A DNA stretch of 64,000 nucleotides from Mangifera indica (lineage: Eukaryota; Streptophyta; Magnoliopsida; Sapindales; Anacardiaceae): the NCBI RefSeq assembly GCF_011075055.1, contig NC_058137.1, forward strand, positions 22,925,463-22,989,462, read 5' to 3'. The stretch's first letter is position 1, and every line of letters begins with the position of its first letter. Position numbers and translations under genes: made by a program. The notes beneath the pieces are model-generated. The model had not been told where the DNA came from, did not search any database, and saw only the letters and a list, made by a program, of their open reading frames with translations. Positions 11,701 to 24,191 of the stretch are shown in pieces.

Positions 11701-14700
11701 CTCTCTCAACTCAGTTTTCCTTTTAGTATTATTATTATTTTTTTCATTTTTGTTCAGTTTCCTGTATCAGTGAATGAATGATCAGTATCACTATCTTTTA
11801 CCTGCCTTCTTGTCTCTGTTTCTGTGTTTTGTTTTTGTGATCTGGATCTATGTGATCATCTTCTTACTCTTTTTTTCATGTTTTATGAAACTGTTTCCTC
11901 TGTTTTCGTTTTTGTGTTGTGATCTTTGTTTGTTTGCTGTGATTACTGCTTCTGGATTGATGTGATCAGCTGCTTCGAATCTTCCAGTTATTTGAATTTT
12001 GAATTTAAATTTTTTTACTCTTTTACTTGCTTCTTCTTTATCTGTTTTATGAAATTGATGCCGTTGTTTCCGTTTTCGTTTTTATATTTTGATCTCTGTT
12101 TCGAATCGATTCTTACTGAGACCAGCTCCATCGTAGTTCATTTGATCTTTCAATCTCACTTCGAGTGAACTGGACACTCATTGATGATCTTCTTTGATTT
12201 AATTTTTTTAAATTTTTGTAAAATTTAATCTGTTTGTTTGTTGAAGAAAAGTAATGCAATCTTTGTTTGTTTCCGATTCTTTTCCTCACTTTTTTGACTA
12301 CATATAACTCTGATTGTACTGTGATTGTAACGCCTCACCTTAATGGAATCAATAATTTCATTAAAAGAACCCATCCTGTTTTACTTTTCATTTTTTAAGT
12401 AATTCTGCCTTATATTGATACTGCCTTCCGCCTTTGGACTGCTTGTAATTTAGGCTAAAATTATCAATTTAAACGAAAATAGTTTCAACTGCTATTTTTA
12501 TAAGAAACTCTATTTTGCATACTTTTAGACGTATTTTAAAGGGCTGATAGCTATAAGATTGAGCTGTCAAGCGCTTTAATTTTGAAGTTGAAATAAAGAA
12601 CAAAAATTAAGCTAAAGAGATTGGCTGCCTACTACGCCTTTAGTGGGCTCCAATCTCAATGCCTTCTCTTCGGTGAATTTAAGCAAATAAAGCAAACTTT
12701 GATCTTATAAAATTTCTCTCAATATTTGTATTTGTAGGTCCTGCACCGCCAGAACTTATGCTATTATTTTTCTTTTGAAAATCATTTGTGACATGGAAAT
12801 ATAATCTACCGGTTGTGATATCAGCTTAACGTTTCTTATGTTATAAATATGATATTTATTACAGGTTAGGTTGTTTAATTTCTGAAATTTGTTAAACGTT
12901 TGTACGCGATATTGTGAAATTTGAGTTTATTGTTTTTGTGTTGGCGGTACCCGATCTGCCAACTCTAATGGCTGCACATGACCCAGTTGCATGTGATTTT
13001 GGATTTGATAGATTAAATAGTCCAAATGTTTCATACAATAATCTGCTTTTGTTTCCTTATAATTCTTTACAATTTTTTTGTTGTCAAATAAATAGAATTA
13101 AGAGTGAATTAGGCTTGTGTATGTCTTTTATAGTCTTTATTCATGATGGGTCCATTTGAATTTTATTTCAATTGTATTTTCTTATATGCTTTACGAAAAG
13201 TTAGATATATAAACACATCCATCAAGTTACAAGGCTCTGGACTTATAAGTAGGCCGGCAATGGCTTACTGGTTCCGACATTAACTTAGTCAAGGTGTCGA
13301 ATCAAGTCTTGACAAACGTTATTTTAAAATGAATTATGAGAGAAAACCTAAATCCTACACGTAATGCTAAGCATCGATAGCAAAAGATGGAACAAGCAAT
13401 AAATATTCCTTAATTTAGTTGGTTAAATTTTGAAGAAAATATGGTTAGGCTATTGGGCTTTAGAGTTCGATTGAAATAAAGCGAATCAAGGCTGGGAAAG
13501 ACGCCAAAAATTTAACTTCAGGTGAAAAAGGTAGAGGACAAATTAAGACAGGCTGTTTTAAGATTTGGACGCCTATCAACGACGCACACTGAGATGCTTT
13601 TGTCACACGCGTTACAGAATTCAAAGTGAAACAAGTTAAACAGATTATTTAGTCTAGTTTTTAGGATGGAATAATCTATTATATTTTATGATATTTTTTA
13701 TATTATTCACATTATTTGATAAATAATAAAATATTTTATTAACATTTTATTATGAAAGATATTAAAATAATTTTAATTTTATTACAGTGTTACTTGGTAA
13801 ATCAATTTTCTTTTTTAATTAAAATATGATAAACGTTAATCCTTCAATATGATTATTTTACCTTCACTTATATGATTTTAAGACAAAAGACCTTTATTTT
13901 GAATTAAAATTACAAACTATCCAAACCCATCATTAACCACCATCTACCAACGTGTCAATAAGACTAACATTTATCGTTGTGAGTGAGAGATAGAGAGTTG
14001 AATATTGTCATTGTGCGAAAATGCTAGAGTTTGTTGTTGTGGTAAGAAGATACAAAGATATGTGCTAGATTTTAGATCGATTGTCCCTCACGGTTAGGGT
14101 TGATTCGAACCGAATCGAGCTCGAGTTCGGTTCGGTTCAAATATGGATGGCTCGAGTTCGAGTTCGGCTAAGGTCGGCTCGTTTCAGGCTTAAATTTGGT
14201 TCGATTCGATTCGGTTCATTTTTCGTTATTAAAACGATATCATTTTTAATATATATTAGTCAAAATGACGTCGTTTTGTATGAAAAATTTTAATTAGAAA
14301 ATCTGTCAAGTAGCTTAAGCTTGATCAAGCTTGGCTAAGCTCGGCTCGTTTCGGGCTCGACCGAGCTGAGCTCAAGCTCGAGCTCGAGTCCAACCCTACT
14401 CACGATGTTGCTCTCATTATCATTTGAAGTTTGGATAGTTTTTCTATTGTTTTGATCGATGGTGGTTAGTTTTCTCGTAATTTTTGATTAGCGACCAATG
14501 ATTTTTTTTGATGATGGGTAATATTTTATTAAATCCTTACTCTGTGATTTATTACCCGTTTGCCTTTTACCATTTCTTCTACAACATCATCTTTAATTTA
14601 TTACATTTTCCGTTTTTCTTCATTGTTTTTATTTAGTTTAACATATAGAGGTGTTTAAATAAAATAATATTTCAATGTTTCTTTAATAATACTAATAGAG

Positions 14701-15070
14701 CACAATAATAGTTTATATGCTAATTTTTCCAAATATGATACTAATTTAATTTTAAACCATTAATATTCAAGGTAATTCAATTTTTTCTTTTTGTTTTTGT
14801 AGCTCATATTAACTAAATTATCTTATAAAAAATGCACCAAATCTCTTTGCAAGGAAGGTTCTTAATACTCTAACTAAACTAGCCAAGCCCATAGGTATCT
14901 AGAATTTTTTGCCAAATTTAGCTTAGCATTTCTGTGAATTAATTGTCAATTAATACGCTAACCTAATCAAACCCACAACAAATCAAGCCCATAGATAATT
15001 AGAATTTTTTTTTTTAACCAAATTTAGCTAAGCATTAGTGTGAATTAACTATTAATTTGTGAAACTTACA
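11701..15070 (+). other. Presumed 5'-UTR intron of the coiled-coil gene
   Basis: No convincing coding exon was found in this stretch. It begins T-rich, as plant introns do, and ends at a CTTACAG acceptor just before 15071, 35 bases ahead of the first coding ATG. It contains the hAT-like element at 14095. The small reading frames near 11774-12168 and 12914-13159 are T-rich and show no family features. Confidence 0.35.
14095..14398. mobile_element. Short hAT-like element, TAGGGTTG...CCAACCCTA, 8-bp target duplication
   Basis: The ends TAGGGTTGATTCGAACC and GCTCGAGTCCAACCCTA are inverted repeats. Flanks are CTCACGGT (14087-14094) and CTCACGAT (14399-14406), differing at one of eight positions. 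The interior is dominated by GAGCTCGA-type words and contains an AAACGATATCATTTT / AAATGACGTCGTTTT pair. It is the same family as the element at 34338. An 8-bp duplication with TAGGG ends points to the hAT superfamily. There is no coding capacity. Confidence 0.75.
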
Positions 15071-15105
15071 GAGAGAAAGTCCATCTAGCTGCAGTCGGGT
15101 TTAAC

Positions 15106-18100
15106 ATGGAAGAAGCGATACAAGGGAGTTCAGAAATTCCAGAGTTAAAGTCAGTTGAGGCCGTTGCTGACCCAGTCAAGGTAAACACTTGTTCCTTATA
15201 TTTATGCACTTTTTTCATGGGTGACATTGCAACAAATGATTGTTGGGTGAAATGGGTATAAGAGACGAATTCCCCGAATTGTTAGTTAACAAGAATTAAG
15301 CTGCGAAAAATCATAACAGAGAACTGAATAACTTGAAGTTAATAGAATAACATACTAATAGGAACAATCTGATCATGCAATTGTATAAAACCTTGAATTA
15401 AAAAATATATATATAAAGACCTTCCAGTACAACCAAGCGGAAGGGAGTATAAAGATCATGGCATTTGTTTCTCTAATTATGATAAAATGCTTAAACCATG
15501 AAGCAATAAAGATTTGGTGATGATTTTTGTCACAATATTGACATCATGATTTTAAAGCCTGATCAGACTAGCCAGTTCACCTCAATCTAGAACTGTCGGT
15601 GGCAATGGCCTGGGGTAGCGGTTAGCCATTGATCTATTTTAAATTTTGCTTCAATTGAGAAACTTGCATCGAGTCACAGGTAAATCACCTGCTTAAAGGG
15701 GGAATGAATAGTTAGCAATAGCAAAATCAACATAAAAAATAATTGAGATTAGTGTTAGAAATAAATCAAATGATGAGATCAAAATAAAAAAATGATGAGA
15801 TCAATGTTAAAAATATTGAGATTGACGATATAATTAAATCAAATGATGAGATTTACATTAAAAATTATGATATCAATGTTGAGAGGAGCTAAAAATGACA
15901 ACTTTTTACTTGAAGGAGTTGTTGACAAGAAGAGTGATGGGTAGGGTTTTTTCACCACTCTTTTTTTATTCTCATTTACAAAACTATTACTTTAATCTTT
16001 CCACAAAATATATATCAGTTTCATCTTTAAAAGAAAAACTAACAGCACCATCCCTAAACATTTTGCCTACCACTACTGATCCAGTCGATTGGACCGGCGG
16101 CTGACCCGGATCAGACCCTTGAGTGGGTCAAAGTACGGGTTGGGTATTAAAATATTGTTTGACACATAATGTTGGAATAAATTGGTTTAAAATCAGCCAG
16201 GATTTGCATAGAATGTTAATTTTGAGAACTCTTAGAGGCTGTTTGGTTGGATTATTTTAAAAATTATCTTAGTAATTTATCTTTTATTATTTACATTATC
16301 ATGTTTGATTTGTCAATAATAAAATATTACAGTAATCTTCTATTATTAATATTAATGTGACAAGTAATATAGGTAGTAATCTAATTATCACATTTATCTT
16401 AAATATTAAAAGATTACGAAGGTAATCTTGATTTTATTATAATTATATTATTATTTATTAATTTTTAAGGCAAAAATAAATTTATTTTTTATTAATATAA
16501 CAAATATTTAAAAATAATTATATTCAAGAGCATTTAAGTAAAATAATTTACTAGTATTCTTTTATTACCGTTAACCAAACACATTAATTATTTATATCAT
16601 TTATTTTTATCAAATTTTATTAAACATAATAATCATTTATACCCAGTAATCTTTTTAATAATCTATGTTCAAAGTAATCTCTTTGTTTTGACAATAAAAT
16701 ATTACTCAAATCAAATGTCTTCTTACAGGTAATAAACGGAGATATGCAAGAAGTTGGAAAAGAAGGGAAGAAAGAAGAGGAGGAAAATACCTTAGATGGT
16801 GAATTTATAAAAGTAGAGAAGGAATCATTGGATCTAAAGGATGTTTCTCATGTAGCGGAGATAGCAGCGGTGGAAGATAAACCATCTGTAGTTGAAAGAA
16901 GCTCAAGTGGTTCCAGCAGAGATTTACTAGAAGCCCAGGAGAAGATGAAAGAACTTGAGCTTGAACTGGAAAGAGTTGCAGCTGCATTGAAGCATTCGGA
17001 ATCTGAGAATACAACACTGAAGGATGAGGTTTTACTTACGGAAAAAAAGTTGGAAGGAAGTGAAAAGAAATATCAAGAGCTCGAACTGAGTCACAAGAAA
17101 TTGCAAGAGCAGATTGTTGAAGCTGGGGAGAACTACAGTTCACAGCACAATGCTTTGCAAGAAACTCTGCGAGCTCAAGAGGCAAAGCACAAGGAACTGA
17201 TTGAGGTAAAAGAAGCGTTTGATGGTCTAAGCCTTGATCTGGAAGGATCACGAAAGAGAATGCAAGAGTTGGAGGATGAGCTGCAACTTTCTGTTGGAGA
17301 AGCTCGGAAGTTTGAGGAACTGCACAAACAAAGTGGTTCACATGCAGAATCAGAGACACAAAGGGCCTCGGAATTTGAGAGGTTGCTTGAAGTGGCAAAT
17401 GCAACTATAAAAGAAATGGAAGGTCAGATGGCTACCCTACAAGAAGAGCTCAAGGGCTTGTACGAGAAGATTGCTGAGAATCAGAAGGTAGAAGAAGAAC
17501 TAACGAGCACCAAAGCAAATCTTTTTGCGACTCAAGAAGAGTTTGCACTTTCAAAATCGCAAGTGCTGGACTTGGAACAAAGACTATCTTCAACTGAAGC
17601 TCTAGTAAGTGAACTGACTCAGGAATTGGAACTCAAAAGGGCATCAGAATCGCAGGTGAAAGAAGAAATCTCTGCCGTTAATGATCTGCTCACCTTGACT
17701 AAGATAGAGCTTGAAGCGAAGGTTTCTGAGTTGGAAGATATCAAGTTGAAGCTACAAAAGGAAGTCAATACTAGGGAATCAGTTGAAGCTGGTTTGAAAG
17801 CCCAGGAAGCACAGGTCTCAACCGTACAGGAAAATCTGGCTAAAGTAACTGAAGAGAGGGAAGCAATTGAAGCAGCCATGGCTGATCTTACCAGTAATTT
17901 AGCAATGACAAAGGAATTGTGCAGTGAACTTGAGGAAAAACTGAAGATCTCAAATGAGAATTTCAGTAAAACAGATTCTCTATTGTCTCAAGCTTTGTCT
18001 AATAATGCTGAGCTTGAACAGAAGTTGAAGTCTCTAGAGGACCTCCATAATGAGTCCGGAGCTGCAGCAGTAATTGCCACTCAAAAAAATCTTGAGCTTG

Positions 18101-21100
18101 AAGATGTAATTCGAGCATCAAATGAAGCAGCTGAAGAGGCAAAATCAAAATGGAGAGAGCTTGAGACACGCTTTATAGCAGCAGAACAAAGGAATGTGGA
18201 ACTTGAGCAACAGTTGAACCTAGTTGCACTTAAATGCAGTGATGCTGAGAGAGAAGTTAGAGAATTCTCTGAGAAGATCCCTGATCTCAGTGCTGCATTA
18301 AAAGCAGCCGATGAAGAAAAGAAACAGCTGGGTGACCAAATGCAAAGTTACCAGGAAAAGATAACCCAGCTGGAATCAACCCTAAACCATTCACTTTCAC
18401 GGAATTCTGAGCTTGAGGGGGAGTTGAAGATTGTGAAGGAGAGAAGTGCTGAACATGAAGACAGAGCCAATATGAGTCATCAGCGCAGCATTGAACTAGA
18501 AGATTTGTTTCAGACATCTCATTCCAAAGTAGAGGAGGCTGGCAAGAAAGTGAATGAGTTGGAGCTGTTGCTTGAAGCAGAGAAGTACAGGATTCAGGAA
18601 CTTGAAGATCAAATAAGCACATTAGAGAAGAAATGTGAGGACACAGAAGCAGAATCCAACAAACACTGTGATAAGGTATCTGAACTGGCATCAGAACTTA
18701 AGGCATTCCAGGAAAGAGCATCAAGCTTAGAAGTTGCACTGCAGATGGCAAATGATAAGGAGAGGGATTTGACAGAATCCCTGAACGTTACAACAGATGA
18801 GAAGAAAAAGTTAGAAGACTCATCAAACAGTTACAGTGAAAAGCTCGCTGAAGCTGAAAATCTATTGGAAGTCTTGAGGAAAGATTTAAGTCTGACACAA
18901 GGTAGACTTGAAAATATTGAGAATGATCTTACTGCTGCTGGATTGAGAGAAAGTGAGACGATGGAGAAACTTAAGTTTGCTGAAGAGCAACTGGCACAAC
19001 AAAGGAGGGTGTTAGAGGAAGCTACAGCCAGAAGCTCAGAACTTGAATCATTACATGCATCCCTGACAACAGAGGCAGAGCTTAAACTACAAGAAGCATT
19101 AGCAAACTTCAGCAGCAGGGATTCTGAGGCAAATTCGTTGATTGAAAAAGTGCAGCTTCTTGAAGATCAACTGAAGATTTATGAAGAGCAGGTAGCCAAA
19201 GAAGCTGGAAAATCTGCATCGTTGAAGGAAGAGTTGGATTCATGCTTGACCAAGCTGGCTACTTTAGAGAGTGAAAATGCAGGACTCGAGAGGCAGGTAG
19301 CAGAAGCAGCAAATAGAGCTTCAATCTCTTCCTCAGAGAATGAACTCTTGGTTGAGACAAACAATCATCTCAAAAGCAAGGTTGCCGAACTTGAGGAATT
19401 ATTAAATTCTGCTATCTCTGAAAAGGAATTCACTTCCCAGCAACTTTCTTCTCATATGAACACTATTACAGAGTTAACAGATCAGCACTCAAGAGCATCA
19501 GAACTTCATTCTATAACCGAAGCTCGCTTCAAAGAAACAGAAACTCAATTGCACGAAGTCATTCAAAGATTCACTCAGAGAGATACCGAAGCCAATGACT
19601 TGAATGACAAGATAAATGTTCTTGAAAGCCAAATAAAAATGTATGAAGAACAGGTTCAAGAGGCATCAATGATTGCTGAAACTCGGAAAATCGAGTTGCA
19701 AGATACTGTCTTGAAGTTAAAAAATCTGGAAAGTATTGTCGAGGAGCTGCAAACCAGGTCAAGCCACTTCGAAAAAGAGAGTGGAGGATTGGCTGAGGCA
19801 AATGTGAAACTAACTCAGGATCTGGCTATGTATGAGACCAAACTGAGTGATTTACAAGCAAACCTTTCTGCAAACCTCACGGAGAAGGATGAAACAATTC
19901 AGCAGCTCACTGCATCAAAGAAGGATTTAGAACAGCAGCTAACTTCTGAAGTGCAGAGACTTCAATCTCAGGTCTGTGCGAGTGATATATTCTGATATGT
20001 AATGACATAATAATTCTTTTGTCACCTAATATTCTTAATTCATATTTTGTCTTCACACAGATTTATTCAGTCGCGGAAGAGAACAAATTGCTAAACGAAA
20101 CATACCAAAACGCTAAGACGGAGCTTCAATCTCTAATCTCACAGCTCGAAGGACAACTGCAAGAACAGAAGGCAATTGAAGACACTTTAAAGAGCAAGAT
20201 TGAAAGTCTTTCGGCTGAGGCTGCCGAGAAGTCAAATTTGGAAAATCGTCTCAGAGAAGTTGAAGAGCACTGGGTGACAGTTGAAACTCAATTGAAAGAA
20301 GAGGTATTTTTAACTCCAGAATAAGTTTCCAATAATCCAACTAAACATGACAATTATTCTGAGTTTTACGAACTCTGTAGGTTAAAAACGTGAAAGAAGC
20401 CGCCGCTGCAAGAGAGGCAGAACTAAATTTGAAATTGGAGGATCATGCTCATAAAGTCAGTGATAGAGATGCGTTGAATGAACAAGTGCTGCAACTTCAG
20501 AGAGATATACAACTTGCACAGATAACTGTTGCCGAAGTGGTTAGACTTAGACATTGCTACAATTTTATCTTCTTCTCTTTTTCGCTTTTGCCTTTTGATA
20601 GTGGATACAACAGCTTCCAACTACATACTTACAAGAGTATTAAAAGTAAACTCATGATATCAAATAGACTGTGACTGAATAAGTTGCTGTTTCCATCTTA
20701 ACAGAAAGCAGCAAGTTCTCAGAAAGAAAGCGAACGAGAGGCCGCTCTGAAGCATTCCCTTGAGGAGCTCGAAGCTAAGAACAAAGAAGTCGAAAATCTA
20801 ATCAAGCAAGTGAAAGAGCTTGAGCAGAAATTGCAAGCTAAACAGAAGGTCAGTTTATACCCAGCTGAACAAACACCATCAAAGAAACAAAACACAACTG
20901 GATTATTTGACATTATTTCTTTTAAAACAATATTTAATGGTGTTTGTTCAGCTTAAATATTTAATTATCAAATCTAAGTTCTTGTTCCAAGCTTGTTTTG
21001 GGTTTATTAGACGTAAGCTCAAATTTGAAGTCAAACAAGCTTCAGTTTGAATCTTGTGTCATCTCTAATAGGTAAACCATGTTGGCAGGTAGAAGTAGAC

Positions 21101-21343
21101 AATCCGACTGAAACGAAGGAAGTAACGGAGGTGAGATCCAGAGACATCGGATCGACTCTTCCAACACCTACAAAACGAAAAAGCAAGAAAAAGTTAGAAG
21201 CAGCCGCTCACACTTCATCCTCCTCCTCTGTGCAAACACATACTCACGGCAACGATGTTTCTGCTGCCACAACATTCAAGTTCATCATCGGAGTAGCCCT
21301 GGTGTCTGTGATCATCGGCGTAATTCTTGGGAAACGATATTAG
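15106..21343 (+). CDS. PICC: Long coiled-coil, tail-anchored ER protein, PICC-like
   Basis: Six coding exons: 15106-15180, 16729-19971, 20061-20303, 20381-20536, 20705-20848 and 21089-21343 (TAG), giving about 1,371 residues. The long second exon alone encodes 1,081. After an acidic N-terminus (MEEAIQGSSEIPEL) nearly the whole chain is heptad-repeat coiled coil rich in Glu, Lys, Leu and Gln. The C-terminus carries a basic stretch (KRKSKKK), a Ser/His-rich linker, and one hydrophobic segment, FKFIIGVALVSVIIGVILG, ending KRY. That is a classic tail anchor. This layout and ending match Arabidopsis At2g32240, PAMP-INDUCED COILED COIL, an ER tail-anchored protein linked to callose deposition and bacterial resistance. 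The exon 4 donor could instead be 3 bases later (20539). The related PICL gene is the main alternative identity. Confidence 0.85.
16235..16728. repeat. AT-rich MITE-like stretch in PICC intron 1
   Basis: It begins GGCTGTTTGGTTGGATTATT and contains GTTAACCAAACAC near 16570, so TTTGGTT and its inverse AACCAAA occur about 325 bases apart. Words such as AGTAATCT recur on both strands. It resembles the Tourist-like element at 25908 in composition, but I could not define both ends or a duplication. Confidence 0.35.
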
Positions 21344-21650
21344 TTTTGGGATTGCGGTTTATGGTTTTGCATTGATATTTTTAGTTTCCTGGAAGTTGCG
21401 CACAGAAGAATGGAAAGCTTTGTTTGTATGCTTTCTTATTTCGATTTTGATTTTGAGGTTGATCAAGGAGTTTGGTTTTTTAATTTTTATACCTTGCCTG
21501 TATAAAAAAAAAAAAAAAATTGCAAATGATTCATGGAATCTGTGAAGTTTGGTGTATGTATGTCACCCAAAATCTTGTGAGATTGGTTATACTTTTCCCC
21601 GATTTAATAATATATTATGTAGCTTGATTTCCAAATATCATTTATTTATA

Positions 21651-22489
21651 GGCCAAAGGACTCATTCCCACCCAAGGTTTATCACATAGTTATTTTTATC
21701 TATTAAATTTTTAAAATCTAAATATTTATCTATCAAGCGTTTACTGTTAGAGTATAATTGTCATCTCCTTTACTCACCTAAATTTTAAAAACTAACAATT
21801 TTCTACAAGTTTAAATTTTGAAAATTTAAATTCCCTTTTAAGGTTTATTTTTTCCCTTTCTTTCTTTGACGGTTTTCTTTATCTTCGAGTGACTTTGTCT
21901 TCAGTCCATCTTCTTTCCCTATCACAAATGACAAAAGCCAAAGATGAAGGGAGGAGAATGAATTCATCTTTGTCTCTCTCACTCTTGTGCTAAATCTCAA
22001 ATGATCGATTGGATAGGCACAACAAAGGCACGATTTGAATCGTCTCTGTCGTCGTTGCATAAGAGACCAATCGACACGAAGAGTGAGAGAGACAAAAAGG
22101 GATTCGTTTCATCTTTACCCTTTGTTATCTACAACAACTCTTTGGTTTGGCCTTCATCATCCACAACAGAAAAAGAAGATGGGTTGAAGACAAAGTTAGT
22201 TGAAGATAGAAAAGGTTGTTGGAGAAAGAAGGAAAAAATAATTCAAGTGGGAGAAATTTAAGTTTACAAAACTTATGTTGAAGGAAAAATGTTATTTTTT
22301 AAAAGTTAGGTAGAGAAAGGAAATAAAATTTTATTTTTTAATATTATATATTAAATAATAATTATACCCTTAGAAGTAACAAAATTTTCTTACAATAATA
22401 GTTAACGGGATAAAATTTTGAATTTTTAAAACTTAAGAAGTGAGAGTTAACAATATATTAAACCTGAGGTGGGAATAAGTCTTTTGACC
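21651..22489. mobile_element. Foldback Mutator-like element (GGCCAAAGGACT ends), duplication unclear
   Basis: The left end GGCCAAAGGACTCATTCCCA and the right end, read inverted, GGTCAAAAGACTTATTCCCA pair well, and each is followed by CACC(C/T)(C/A)AGGTTT. The interior on both sides carries short TTTTAAAA-rich stretches and a moderately GC-rich centre. The flanking 9-mers (TTATTTATA and TTTTTTCTT) agree at only six positions, so the duplication has decayed or an end is misplaced. It lies just after the 3' end of PICC. Confidence 0.65.
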
Positions 22490-22877
22490 TTTTTTCTTAT
22501 TAAAAATAGACTCAAGTCTCCATTCCTTTTTTAGATAGCAAAATGAATACTATATGTAAGACAATAAAATTATATACATACATTTTTAAATACATAATAA
22601 TGTAAATAAATAAAATTATCGTTATGTGAATAAAAACTTTTGAATCAATAATAAAATTGTATCTAATTATATAATAATATATCATTTATATATTTAAATA
22701 TTTTGATACTAAAAAAACAAACCTACAAATAATAATAGATTAACATAAAAAGATTGTGATTAATTTAAGCCTAAAAATTAACAAAATTGATAAAATATTA
22801 AAATTTTTATAATAAAAATTTGAATGTAAATTACTATTATGTTTGTAAAATCCTGGTTTAGTTTATGTATCTAACAA

Positions 22878-23655
22878 GGCCAAACGACTATTTCCCACCC
22901 AAGGTATGTTGTAATATCAAGTTTCCACTCTTTAACTATGTAAAAATCAAACACCCACCCATGACCAGTTAAATTTAACAGAACCCTAACGCCTGAAAAT
23001 TTTATTTTTTTTTGTCACCCTAAACTTAAAAAACTAAAATTTTCCTCAGCCTAAGTTTTAAAAAATGGCAGTTTCACCCTAAGGTTTCGTTTTGAAATCT
23101 CCGGTGACATCTCCGGCTCTATTGCTGACGACATCTCCCTTTCGAAGCATCCTCTCCTTCTGGTGATCTCTTTCCTCCCATTTGGATGTACGATCTGTGT
23201 CGGAGAAACCTTGGGAGACAAAGACGAAGCTGTCGACTTTGTATGGGAAGACGATCGTCTTCCCCGACGAAGTTCTTCGTCTCCCAAGGATTTTCTGACG
23301 TCGATCGGGCATCCAAATGGGAGGAAAGAGATCGCCGAAAGGAGAGAATGCTTCGAGAGGGAGATGTCGTCGGCAATAGAGCCGGAGATGTCACTGGAGA
23401 TTTCAAAACGAAACCCTAGGGTGAAACTATCATTTTTTAAAACTTAGACTGGGAAAAAATTTTAGTTTTTTAAGTTTATGGGGGTAAAAATAGATTATAT
23501 TTTAGTTTATTTTTTAATATTATAGAGAAAATAACCATTTTATCCTTACAACCGTTATTTTTAACTGACTTTGGATAGATATTTGGTGTTTTCATAGTTA
23601 AAAAGTGAAAACTTGAGATTGCAGCATACCTTGGATGGAAAATAGTTGTTTGGCC
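22878..23655. mobile_element. Foldback Mutator-like element with perfect 9-bp duplication
   Basis: It is flanked by identical ATCTAACAA at 22869-22877 and 23656-23664. The ends GGCCAAACGACTATTTCCCA and (inverted) GGCCAAACAACTATTTTCCA form very long inverted repeats. The complementarity continues through the GC-rich centre: for example GAAATCTCCGGTGACATCTC near 23094 is mirrored by GAGATGTCACTGGAGATTTC near 23385, and CTCCCATTTGGATG near 23175 by CATCCAAATGGGAG near 23310. Nearly the whole 778 bp can fold on itself. The overlapping reading frames here on both strands are by-products of this symmetry, not genes. Confidence 0.88.
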
Positions 23656-23900
23656 ATCTAACAAATATAAACAGTTACCTCGGGATAATAAAAAAAAAGG
23701 ATCGTGATTGAGGTGCAAAGCTTTTGTTTTGAAGGGCACGTGACAATTACATGTGTGGACTCTTCAATTATTCCATTTACGACCCTACAACCTTTTTGGC
23801 CTTCTTTTTTTGTATACAGTGTTACTTGCCCACACACTTCACCCTCACAATTCTACCATTCCCAAAACGCGAGCGAGATTTTTCAATATCACGCAATAGA

Positions 23901-23905
<5 letters not shown>

Positions 23906-23941
<36 letters not shown>
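23906..23941. repeat. (TA)n microsatellite
   Basis: An uninterrupted run of about 18 TA units downstream of the SCL23 gene. Confidence 0.9.
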
Positions 23942-23946
<5 letters not shown>

Positions 23947-24191
23947 CCAAAAACAAAAGAAAATGTGAATGATTTTTCTTCAAATCAGCATTTACAATTA
24001 CAAATGAATTTGATACCATCGGCTGAGTCTTCAAAGCATACATGCTTGCAAAATTGTTCCAAAGGATTAAACAAAAACATTCTCTCTCACCCACCATCCA
24101 TCACCAAATATCCAATGTTGGTCACTCCCTAAAAACGACAACATTTCACTCGATGAACTCAATCATTCATCATTGCATTCGATCAGTATAT

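Noticed and set aside
11774..12168. Hydrophobic small reading frames that could be membrane peptides
   Set aside because: They are T-rich intron-like translations (many Phe, Leu, Ser) with no conserved motif.
16805..19801. Antisense reading frames of 61-134 residues inside PICC
   Set aside because: They are by-products of the biased codons of the long coiled-coil exon; none has a start context, splice partners or a family match.
23051..23447. Several overlapping reading frames of 77-95 residues on both strands
   Set aside because: They mirror each other because the region is a hairpin inside the element at 22878, and they show no family motif.
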